Shown here piece by piece: positions 54,164-63,300 of a stretch of 64,000 bases of DNA. Source of the stretch: Streptomyces sp. AC550_RSS872 (GTDB taxonomy: Bacteria > Actinomycetota > Actinomycetes > Streptomycetales > Streptomycetaceae); the NCBI RefSeq assembly GCF_019049285.1, contig NZ_JAGMUL010000011.1:1-64000 (forward strand), in the 5' to 3' direction. The stretch's first letter is position 1; each line of letters begins with the position of its first letter. The notes beneath the pieces are model-generated. The model was not told where the DNA came from, ran no database searches, and saw nothing but the letters and a program-made list of their open reading frames with translations. Made by a program: the position numbers and the translations under genes.

Positions 54164-54766
54164 TCAGACCGCTCGTTCCGTCAGAACGCCCTCCTTGGCG
54201 TCGTACAGGGCACCGGTCTGGGGGCACTCCCACACGCCCGGCTCACCGGCCCGCTCGACCAGCCGGACCCCGGCCCTGCCGACCCAGCCGACCTGGCGGG
54301 CGGGGACGCCCATCACCAGCGCGAAGTCCGGGACGTCCTTGGTGACGACGGCTCCGGCGGCGACCATCGCCCAGCGGCCGATGCTGATCGGCGCCACGCA
54401 GACCGAACGCGCCCCGATGGACGCCCCGTCGGCGATCTTCACCCCGACGGCATCCCAGTCGCCGCCCCGCTTCTGCCTGCCCTCGGGGTCCACGGAGCGC
54501 GGGTTGTGGTCGTTGGTCAGCACCACGGCGGGGCCGATGAAGACACCGTCACCGAGCTCGGCGGGCTCGTACACGAGGGCGTGGTTCTGCAGCTTGCAGT
54601 TGTCGCCCATGCGCACGCCCGAGCCGACGTACGCGCCGCGGCCGATGACACAGCCCTCGCCGAGGCGGGCGTTCTCACGGATCTGCGCGAGCTCCCACAC
54701 GCTGCTTCCGGCGCCGATCTCGGCACTGTCGTCGACCTGGGCGCTCGGCTGGACCCTGTAGTTCAC
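54164..54766 (-). CDS. Left-handed beta-helix N-acetyltransferase (WbpD/WlbB-like)
   Basis: 200 residues from the GTG at 54766 (aaggcggag upstream). Longer frames add residues with no codon bias. Hexapeptide repeats dominate: VDDSAEIGAGSSVWELAQIR, EGCVIGRGAYVGSGVRMGDN, then DGVFIGPAVVLTND and GASIGARSVCVAPISIG. The NHA-type catalytic His is in LQNHALVYEPA. This is the layout of WbpD/WlbB, which acetylates the 3-amino group of UDP-GlcNAc(3NH2)A. It is transcribed toward the cluster. With the aminotransferase, oxidoreductase and dehydrogenase it completes the four-enzyme route to UDP-GlcNAc(3NAc)A. Confidence 0.88.
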   Translation of the reverse strand: MNYRVQPSAQVDDSAEIGAGSSVWELAQIRENARLGEGCVIGRGAYVGSGVRMGDNCKLQNHALVYEPAELGDGVFIGPAVVLTNDHNPRSVDPEGRQKRGGDWDAVGVKIADGASIGARSVCVAPISIGRWAMVAAGAVVTKDVPDFALVMGVPARQVGWVGRAGVRLVERAGEPGVWECPQTGALYDAKEGVLTERAV

Positions 54767-54965
54767 TTCTCCGCCTTCCGGTGTTCGGCTTCGCTTCGTG
54801 AGCATACGGGGCTGCGCCCGAGTGGAGAGAAGTGGAGTAATCCTGTTACCTGTGGGGCTCCTGTGACTGATGTCACCTTTATTTGGGGCATGCGTGTATT
54901 GCATGTGCATATCAGGTGAAGGAATGATCCTCAGGCCTTTAATCGCTCTTTATCTTGAGGTGTCT

Positions 54966-56510
54966 GTGCCAAGGGTGGGGAAAACATGGCGGCGCAGTGC
55001 GGCCGCTGTTCTAGCAGGGACGTTCCTGGCCTGGGGGGTGGGGACCGGGGGCACGCCCGCAGCGGCCGCCGTCGCCTGTCCGTCGGGCGTCGAATCCGAC
55101 TTCAACGGTGACGGGACCAGGGACACGGCCGTCGCCGATCCCGAGGCGGCCGTCGACGGCGTGGCGAAGGCCGGTGCCGTGCACGTCGTCTACGGCGGCG
55201 GCAAGGGGACCACGACGCTGACGCAGGCGCTCGACGCCGTCCCGGGTGCGCCCGAGACGGGCGACCAGTACGGCTACTCGATGGCCGTCTACGACGCCGA
55301 CCTCGACGGCTGTAGCGACCTGGTGGTCGGCGCGCCCTACGAGGACATCGGCGCCGCGCCGGACTCCGGTGTCGTCCACGTCATCTACGGCTCCACCAGC
55401 GGGCTGAACGCCGGGAGCAAGCCGGTCAAGGAGTTCCTCCAGGGCGCCGACAAGCCGCTCGGCGGCGGGGCGGAGACCGACGACTGGGTCGGTTACGCGG
55501 TCGCGGCCGGCAAGACCTCGACCGGCTCGCCGTTCCTGCTGATCGGCGCCCCCGGCGAGTCGATCGGCACCCTCGAGGACGCCGGTGCCTTCCACTACGT
55601 CAGCGGCACCGCGCAGAACGCCGTGATGGTCCATCAGGACACCGACGCCGCCGGCGCCGTCTCCGGCACGGCCGAGCAGGACGACCGCTTCGGCTCCTCC
55701 CTGGCCGCGACCCCGACCCACTTCGCGGTCGGCTCGCCCGGCGAGGCGCTCGGCTCCGTCACCTTCGCGGGCGGCGTGGGCTACTTCAACCACACGCTCA
55801 CGTCCGGCTACCCCAAGCCGCTCGGCGGACTCGGCCAGGACCAGGACACGATCAGCGGCGCCGAGGAGGTCGGCGACCAGTTCGGCGACGCGGTCGCCAT
55901 GGTGCCGTACCGGCCCTCGGGCGCCACCTCCACCACCGAGTCGCTGCTCGTGGTCGGCGTTCCGGGCGAGGACCTGTCGACCACCGTGGACGCGGGCGCT
56001 GTCCACGTGTTCCGGATCACCGCGAGCGGCTCGTTCTCGCAGACCGCCTGGATCGACCAGAACACCGTGGACGTCCACGAGGAGGCGGAGGCAGGCGACC
56101 TTTTCGGCAAGCGGCTCGCCGCCGTCAACATCTCCCCGAACATCACCTCCACCGGCACCACGACCCGGGTCGCGATCGGCGTGCCCGGCGAGGAGTGGGC
56201 CGAGGACAACCCCGACAAGGGCGGTGTCCAGATCGCCCCGCTGGTCGGTGCGCCCGGCGACTCCGACAGCTGGATCGACCCCGGCTACGGCATTCCGTCC
56301 GCCGCCGCACCGCGCATGCTCACCGGCCTCGCCCTGGGCGCCACCCCCTCGCTGCTGTACGTGGGTGTGCCCTACGGCCCGGCCGACGGGCGGGCCGTCT
56401 ACGGCTTCCCGTGGAACGTGCCCGCCGGCGGTGCGCCGACACAGACCTTCAAGCCCGGTGAGGGCGGCATTCCGGCGGGCGGCGTCGCGTTCGGCGCGAC
56501 GGTCCGCTGA
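54966..56510 (+). CDS. Secreted FG-GAP repeat protein
   Basis: 514 residues. The GTG at 54966 is preferred over the ATG at 54924: the 14 codons between include a rare TTA and several A/T-ending codons, so that stretch looks untranslated. Sec signal: RVGKTWRRSAAAVLAG then GTPAAAAVA. The mature protein has seven or so FG-GAP/integrin-like blades with Asp-rich loops (DFNGDGTRDTAVADPE, DADLDGCSDLVVGAPYEDIG, FLLIGAPGESIG, VVGVPGEDLS). Such propellers bind calcium and mediate adhesion. It is 18 bp before the LamG gene and probably cotranscribed with it. Confidence 0.9.
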   Translation: MPRVGKTWRRSAAAVLAGTFLAWGVGTGGTPAAAAVACPSGVESDFNGDGTRDTAVADPEAAVDGVAKAGAVHVVYGGGKGTTTLTQALDAVPGAPETGDQYGYSMAVYDADLDGCSDLVVGAPYEDIGAAPDSGVVHVIYGSTSGLNAGSKPVKEFLQGADKPLGGGAETDDWVGYAVAAGKTSTGSPFLLIGAPGESIGTLEDAGAFHYVSGTAQNAVMVHQDTDAAGAVSGTAEQDDRFGSSLAATPTHFAVGSPGEALGSVTFAGGVGYFNHTLTSGYPKPLGGLGQDQDTISGAEEVGDQFGDAVAMVPYRPSGATSTTESLLVVGVPGEDLSTTVDAGAVHVFRITASGSFSQTAWIDQNTVDVHEEAEAGDLFGKRLAAVNISPNITSTGTTTRVAIGVPGEEWAEDNPDKGGVQIAPLVGAPGDSDSWIDPGYGIPSAAAPRMLTGLALGATPSLLYVGVPYGPADGRAVYGFPWNVPAGGAPTQTFKPGEGGIPAGGVAFGATVR

Positions 56511-56528
56511 TCTGACGGGACAGGAACC

Positions 56529-59500
56529 ATGACACCGATACACAGCGGGCGCCTGCCCGCGCACAGACCCGGCCGACCGCAGGGCACCCGAGTGCTGCGT
56601 CGCGCCGCACTCGCGGCCGTCGTCGCGGGTGCCGTACTCACCGGCACCCTGGCCGCCCTCCCGGGCACCACGCCCACCCCTGACCAGACGCCCGTCGCCG
56701 CCGAGCGCCCCGCCCAGACCGAGCAGCAGGCCCTCGCCGTCGCCAAGAAGAGCGGCAAGAAGACCGAGGTCGTCGGCATGCGCACCGAGCGCCGGGAGAT
56801 CTTCGCGGAGCCGGACGGCACCTTCACCGCCCGCGAGTACACCGAGCCGGTCCGCACGGTCCGCGACGGCACCTGGGTCGACGTCGACGAGACGCTCGTC
56901 AAGCACGCCGACGGCACCTGGGGGCCCAAGGCCGCCACCGTCGAGCTCAGCCTGTCCGACGGCCGGGCGGGCAAGCCGTTCGTCACCATGCGGCGGGCGG
57001 GCCGTGAGTTCGCCCTGACCTGGCCGTACGGCAAGCTCCCCGCGCCCCACGTCGAGGGCGACACCGCCACCTACGCCGACGCCCTGCCCGGCGTCGACCT
57101 CACCGTGCGCGCCGAGGCCGACGGCTTCGGACACCTCCTGGTCGTCAAGACGCCCGAGGCGGCGGCCGACCAGCGGCTGGCCCGGCTCGACCTGGGCATG
57201 ACCACCGACGGTCTGAAGGTCGCCGAAGACGCCACCGGGGCGATCGTCGCCGAGGACGCCGTCGTCGGCGGCACCGTCTTCCAGGCGGGCAAGCCAGCGA
57301 TGTGGGACTCGGCCGCCGTGACCGAGGAGGCCGCGCGCAAGCAGGGCCCGAAGGCCGTGGCCAAGGCCCTCGGCTCCGCCGCGGCCGGCGCCGACGCGAC
57401 CCCCGCGTCCGGCCCGCGGTCCGACACCACGCGTACGCGGAGCACGACGCAGGACGGCGGCACGGCCCCCGAGCCCGCCCTCGACGGCCCCGGCGGCGGC
57501 GGGCGGGTCGCCCCGCTCGGTGTCGAGGTGGCCAAGGGCAGGCTGAGCCTCCTCCCCGACCGGAAGATGCTGTCCGCCGAGGACACCGTCTTCCCGGTGG
57601 TCATCGACCCGATCCAGCGCACCACCTCGCGCACCTCCTGGACCGGCGTCATGTCCGGGATGCCCAGCGAGCAGGACTGGAAGTACTCGGGCAGCGCGGG
57701 CGTCGGCAAGTGCCCCACCGACTACAACCCCGTCTCCTGCAACGGCGTCGGCACGCGCCGCGTGATGTTCACGATGCCGCTCTCCTTCTACAAGGGGAAG
57801 CAGATCCTGGGCGCCACCTTCTCCGCCCGCGTCGAGCACATCTACAGCGCCTCCCCGACCGCGGAGCCGATCCAGCTCTACCGGATCGGCGGCCAGAACT
57901 ACTCGCTCACCTCGTCCAGCAACTGGTCCAACACCTCGGACGACTGGGACGACCATCTCCAGACCGTCGGCAAGGCGATCTCCCCGACCTCCTGCTCCAG
58001 CCAGGCGAACCTGCACTTCGAGAGCGGGGCGACCGGCGAGCTGACCAGCGAGGTCAAGACGGCCGCCGCGGGCGGCTGGAACGCGATGACACTGGGTCTG
58101 CGCGCGGCCGACGAGTCCCGGTTCGCCGAGTGGAAGCGGATCTGCGGCAACGCGTACCTGTCGATCAAGTACAACAACCTGCCGCGGCAGATCCGGACGG
58201 CGGACATGTACACCGACCCCGGTGGCCTGTGCCGTTGGGGTGCGGGCCGCGCGTACACCGACAAGCCGCCGCAGCTGAAGGCGATCGCCAGTGACCCCGA
58301 TCACGGCAACGGCCAGACCGACAAGGTCAAGGTCGAGTTCAAGGTGGAGTGGACCGATCCGGTCAGCAACGAGGCCAAGTCCTACACCTACCTGACCCCG
58401 GACTGGCTGTCCCCGACGACGAGCACCAAGTTCACCCACACGGTCAAGTCGACGATCCCGCAGAACACCACCATCTACTGGAGCGCCCGCGCCTACGACG
58501 GTGACGGCTACGGCCCGTGGAGCTGGGAGGGCGACACCGCCCAGCGGTGCGAGTTCACCTACGACAGGACATGGCCGGGCAAGCCGCTCGTGCTGTCCAA
58601 GCAGTACCCGGCGGACACCGTCTACCACGACGGCGTGGGCACCTACGGCACCTTCACCTTCTCGCCCAACCCCAACGACGCCATCCCGGACACCGACGTC
58701 GTCAAGTACCGCTACTCCTTCGACGGTGCCGCGCTGAAGGACCTCCCCCCGAGCACGCCGGGCGGCTCGGTCTCCACCCAGTGGATGCCGACCACTTCCG
58801 GCCGCCACGTGCTCGAGGTGGTCGCCGTCGACAAGGCGAACCACGCCAGCACCACCCTCTACGACTTCCTGGTCAGTGAGGGCACACCGGTCCGCGCCCA
58901 GTGGAACCTCGCCGACCAGGCGGGCGACCCCGAGGCACACGACGAGAGCGGCCAGTTCTCGGCCACGGCCGGCCCCGCCGTCACCTTCGGCGTGGACGGC
59001 CCCGGCGGCAAGGTCGACAAGGCGGCCCGCTTCGACGGCAGCGCCGACGCGTTCCTGGACACCAGCGAGACGGTGCTCGACACCTCCAGGAGCTTCAGCG
59101 TCAGCGCCTGGGTGCGGCCCACGGCACTGGACCGCAGCATGACGGTCATCAGCCAGGACGGCACCGGCGAGCCCGGCTTCACCCTGGGCTACGACGCGTC
59201 CGCGCAGACCTGGAAGTTCGCCGTCCCGGTCAACGACGTCGACTCGCTCGGCGAGTGGAAGGCCGTGTCCACCGGGGTGTCCGTGGTCAAGGACCAGTGG
59301 GTGCTGCTGACGGGCGTGTACGACGCCCAGAAGACCGGCGGCCCGCAGCTCCAGCTGTACGTCAACAAGGACCTGAAGGGCTCCGCCGGACGCCGCTCCA
59401 CCTGGAAGTCGTACGGCCCGCTCCAGATCGGCCGCGCGACGGCCAAGAGCGGCTACCGCGACCCCTTCACCGGTGACCTCGCCGAGGTGCGGGTCTTCGA

Positions 59501-60239
59501 CCGTGTCCTGCCGGCGGCCCAGGTCGCCGAGCTGATGACGATCAAGCCGGCCCGCAAGGGCTACTGGCAGCTCGACGCGGCGAGCAGCGGTGTCTCCGCG
59601 GAGACCGGCGGCGCGCAGGCGCTGACCCTCGCGGGCAACGCCTCCGTCTACCGCCCGGCCGACCCGCTGTTCGACACCGCCGCCCTGGTCGGCGACGGTC
59701 ACCTGGTCCTGGACGGCGACGGGGACTACGCGTCCACCGCGACCGCCCCGGTCACCGGCAACACCAGCTTCACCGTCTCCGCCCGCGCCCAGCTCACCTC
59801 GCTGGACCCGGAGAAGTCGCAGACGGTGCTGTCGTTGCCGGGCGCCAACGCCAACCGCGTCCAGGTCCGTTACCAGGCGGCGACCCAGCAGTGGGAGCTG
59901 GCGGTGGCGAAGACCGACTCGGCGACCGCGCAGATCGTCACCTTCACCGACGACCAGGAACTGCCGGACACCGGCGGCTCCGGTCAGCACCTGGCGGTCG
60001 TCTACGACGCCTTCGCGAACTCGATCCGGCTGTACGTCGAGGGCCAGCTCGTGGCCGGTGCCTACGGCAAGGACGACACCCTGTGGTCCGCCACCGGCGG
60101 TCTCCAGGTGGGCCGTTCGCTGCGCGGGGCGGGCGAGTACTTCGCCGGCGCGATCGACGAGGTCCGCGTCTACAGCGGGGCCGCCGACCAGATCGCGGTG
60201 CAGCAGATGGCCGCGCTGACGGCCGTACCGGACATGTGA
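56529..60239 (+). CDS. Large secreted protein with two LamG-like domains
   Basis: 1236 residues. N-terminal Sec signal (VLRRAALAAVVAGAVLTGTL). A first region (~80-300) resembles the N-terminal part of Streptomyces RHS-type proteins (DGTWVDVDETLVKHADGTW). A DNRLRE-like beta domain follows (~370-560). Two concanavalin-like LamG/jellyroll domains end the protein (~815-1000 and ~1015-1230; AARFDGSADAFLDTSE, RSFSVSAWVRP, LAEVRVFDRVL, AIDEVRVYSGA). No catalytic motif was recognised. It is probably an adhesive or accessory surface protein functioning with the RHS protein encoded next. A strong terminator follows. Confidence 0.88.
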   Translation: MTPIHSGRLPAHRPGRPQGTRVLRRAALAAVVAGAVLTGTLAALPGTTPTPDQTPVAAERPAQTEQQALAVAKKSGKKTEVVGMRTERREIFAEPDGTFTAREYTEPVRTVRDGTWVDVDETLVKHADGTWGPKAATVELSLSDGRAGKPFVTMRRAGREFALTWPYGKLPAPHVEGDTATYADALPGVDLTVRAEADGFGHLLVVKTPEAAADQRLARLDLGMTTDGLKVAEDATGAIVAEDAVVGGTVFQAGKPAMWDSAAVTEEAARKQGPKAVAKALGSAAAGADATPASGPRSDTTRTRSTTQDGGTAPEPALDGPGGGGRVAPLGVEVAKGRLSLLPDRKMLSAEDTVFPVVIDPIQRTTSRTSWTGVMSGMPSEQDWKYSGSAGVGKCPTDYNPVSCNGVGTRRVMFTMPLSFYKGKQILGATFSARVEHIYSASPTAEPIQLYRIGGQNYSLTSSSNWSNTSDDWDDHLQTVGKAISPTSCSSQANLHFESGATGELTSEVKTAAAGGWNAMTLGLRAADESRFAEWKRICGNAYLSIKYNNLPRQIRTADMYTDPGGLCRWGAGRAYTDKPPQLKAIASDPDHGNGQTDKVKVEFKVEWTDPVSNEAKSYTYLTPDWLSPTTSTKFTHTVKSTIPQNTTIYWSARAYDGDGYGPWSWEGDTAQRCEFTYDRTWPGKPLVLSKQYPADTVYHDGVGTYGTFTFSPNPNDAIPDTDVVKYRYSFDGAALKDLPPSTPGGSVSTQWMPTTSGRHVLEVVAVDKANHASTTLYDFLVSEGTPVRAQWNLADQAGDPEAHDESGQFSATAGPAVTFGVDGPGGKVDKAARFDGSADAFLDTSETVLDTSRSFSVSAWVRPTALDRSMTVISQDGTGEPGFTLGYDASAQTWKFAVPVNDVDSLGEWKAVSTGVSVVKDQWVLLTGVYDAQKTGGPQLQLYVNKDLKGSAGRRSTWKSYGPLQIGRATAKSGYRDPFTGDLAEVRVFDRVLPAAQVAELMTIKPARKGYWQLDAASSGVSAETGGAQALTLAGNASVYRPADPLFDTAALVGDGHLVLDGDGDYASTATAPVTGNTSFTVSARAQLTSLDPEKSQTVLSLPGANANRVQVRYQAATQQWELAVAKTDSATAQIVTFTDDQELPDTGGSGQHLAVVYDAFANSIRLYVEGQLVAGAYGKDDTLWSATGGLQVGRSLRGAGEYFAGAIDEVRVYSGAADQIAVQQMAALTAVPDM

Positions 60240-60256
60240 CGGACCGTCACCTCTGA

Positions 60257-60288
60257 GGTGTGCCGGGCCCAGTGGGGCCCGGCACACC
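60257..60288 (+). terminator. Perfect hairpin terminator after the LamG gene
   Basis: ggtgtgccgggccc / gggcccggcacacc, 14-bp arms with a 4-base loop. It implies the RHS gene has its own promoter or relies on read-through. Confidence 0.85.
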
Positions 60289-60364
60289 CGTCCCGCGCCG
60301 CCCTCCGCCTTTCCCCCCAATCCATGACGTTGTCCTCCGCATTCTCCGAAAGGGAACCGACCAC

Positions 60365-63300
60365 ATGTTTCGTGGCCGCTCACTGAGCCGCCGCATGCCG
60401 AGACAGGCGGTCGTCGCGACAGTGATGGGACTCTCCCTCGCACTGTCCGCGTCGACCGTCGAGGCTGTGGTGCTCGAAGACGGCGCCAGGGGCCGCACCA
60501 GCCGCCCCGGCGTCCAGGACGACGGCGACGCCGTCAAGGGACGCGACGCCAAGTCCAAGTCCCGCCCCTCCGACCCGGCCCGCAAGGCCGCGGTCAAGGG
60601 CCTCGACAAGGCGGTGTGGCCCAAGCAGGGCGGCACCGAGGTGAAACTGGGGGCCACCGCCGAAGCGGGCGGCCTGCCGGTGAAGGTACTCAAGCCCAGG
60701 TCCGCCAAGGCGGCCAAGACGGCGCCGTCCGAGGTGCAGGTCGACGTCCTCGACCCGGCCCGCGCCGCGAAGCTCGGCGCCGGCGTCCTGCTCGGCGTCG
60801 AGCGGGCCGACGGCGGCGACAAGGCCGCCAAGGTCCGCCTGACCGTCGACTACTCCGAGTTCGCCGAGGGCTACGGCGGCTCCTACGCCTCCCGCCTGCG
60901 CCTGGTGCAGCTGCCCGCGTGCGCCGCGTACGCGACCCCCGGCGGCAAGGAGTGCCCGGAGCAGCCCAAGGTGCTGCCCACGGTGAACGACGTGCGCACC
61001 GGCACGGTCTCCGCCGACGTGACGGCCGCTCCCGCCCCCGCCGACGGCGTCTCCACGATGGCCGGCGAGTCGACGTCCCTGCTGGCAGTGGCGGCGGGCC
61101 CGTCCAGCGCCCAGGGCACGTACAAGGCCACCGCCCTGTCCCCGTCGGCCAGTTGGAGCGTGTCCACGTCCTCCGGCGCCTTCAACTGGAACTACCCGCT
61201 GCGCTCCGTCCCGACCCCGGGCGGCCTGGTCCCCACCGTGGGCCTCGGCTACTCCTCCCAGTCCGCGGACGGCCGCACCTCGGCCACCAACAACCAGGGC
61301 TCCTGGATCGGTGAGGGCTTCTCCTACGACCCCGGCTACGTCGAGCGCCGCTACAAGCCCTGCTCCGAGGACGGCCACTCCAACTCCGGCGAACAGTGCT
61401 GGGCGTTCGAGAACGCCACGGTCATGCTCAACGGCACCGCCGGTGAGCTGGTCAAGGACGACACCACCGGCAAGTGGCACATGTCGTCCGACGACGGCAG
61501 CAAGGTCGAGAAGCTGACCGGCGCCGTCAACGGTGACAACGACGGCGAGTACTGGCGCATCACCACCTCGGACGGCACCGAGTACTACTTCGGCCAGAAC
61601 CGCCTGCCGGGCTGGGCCACGGGCAACGAGGAGACCGACTCGGTCTGGACAGCCCCGGTCTTCGGCGACGACTCCGGTGAGCCCTGCTACAACGCCACCT
61701 TCACCAGCGCCCACTGCAAGCAGGCGTGGCGCTGGAGCCTGGACTACGTCAAGGACACCCACGGCAACGTGATGTCCTACTTCTACGAGCGCGAGACCAA
61801 CTACTACGCGCTGAACGGGAAGACCGACGTCAACGGCACGTCGTACCACCGCGGCGGCTACCTCAAGCGCATCGACTACGGCCAGCAGGACGGCAGCGTC
61901 TACGCGGCCAAGGCCCCGGCCCGCATCGTCTTCAACACCGCCGAGCGCTGCCTGCCCACCGCCGACTTCGACTGCGCGGAGAGCAAGCGCACCAAGGCGA
62001 ACGCCGCCCACTGGCCCGACGTCCCGGTCGACCAGGAGTGCAAGGCCGACACCAAGTGCACCGCACCGGTGCAGACCTTCTTCACCACCAAGCGGCTGAC
62101 GTCGATCGTCACGCAGATGCGCAAGGACGCCACGACCTACCAGGACGTGGACGCCTGGCTGTTCACGCACCTGTTCACCGACAACGGCGACGACTCCAAG
62201 ACGCTGTGGCTGTCGAAGATCGAGCACGAGGGCCGCGCCGGTACGGCGGTGAAGCTCCCGTCCGTCGACCTCTTCGGCGAGCAGCTCGCCAACCGCGTCG
62301 ACGCGATCGGCGACAACATCGCACCGTTCCACCGCTTCCGCCTGTCGATGGTCCTCAGCGAGACGGGCGCCCAGCTCGACGTCAACTACGCCCCCACCGA
62401 CTGCACCAAGGCGACGCTGCCCCAGCCGGGCGAGTCGACCAAGCGCTGCTACCCGGTGAAGTGGGCCCCGCCGGGCTCCGTCGACCCGATCACGGACTGG
62501 TTCCACAAGTACGTCGTCGCGGCGGTCATCGAGACGGACCGTACCGGCGGCAGCGACGGCATGGTCACCCGCTACGACTACCAGGGCGACGCGGCCTGGC
62601 GTAAGGCGAAGCCGGACGGCATCACCGACGCCAAGTACCTGACGTGGGGTGGCTGGCAGGGCTACGGCAAGGTCAAGGTCACCAGCGGCACGTCCGACGT
62701 GCAGAAGACCCGCATCGACTACACGTTCATGCAGGGCATGAACGGCGATGCGAACCCGGCCGGCGGTACCCGCACCGTGACGGTCAAGGACTCCACGGGT
62801 GCCACGTACACCGACGACGAGGAGTTCACGGGCCACCAGCTGGAGACGGCGACGTACGACGGTGCGACGTTGGTCGCCAAGACCATCGACACCCCCTGGA
62901 AGCACCACACCGCCACCCAGACGCGCAGTTGGGGCACCACCCGCGCGACGATCGTGCGACCCCAGGTCGGCCGCGGCTTCACGCTGAAGTCCGACGGCAC
63001 CTGGGAGGAAACGAAGTCCACCACCACGTACGACACCGCCAAGGGCGGCCGGGTCACCCAGGTCGAGGACCTCGGCGACGTCTCCACCACCAAGGACGAC
63101 TCCTGCACCCGTACCTGGTACGCGGACAACGCGACGGAGAACATCCTCTCCCTGCCCTCCCGCAGCGAGTCCGTCGCCGTGAAGTGCTCGGTCACCGCGG
63201 ACTACAAGACCCAGGTCCTGGCGGACGAGCGCACGTCCTACGACGGTGGCGCCTACGGCGCGGCGCCGACGAAGGGTGACGCGACGAAGACCGAGCGCCT

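Noticed and set aside
54870..54965. N-terminal extension of the FG-GAP protein
   Set aside because: Codons here are not G/C-ending and include TTA. The GTG at 54966 gives a normal signal peptide with a ribosome-binding site.
55011..60443. A 1810-residue open frame on the minus strand
   Set aside because: It is antisense to the FG-GAP, LamG and RHS genes, which have signal peptides, domains and ribosome-binding sites. Its Val/Gly/Arg/Asp-rich, domain-free product is the usual mirror of a GC-rich coding strand.
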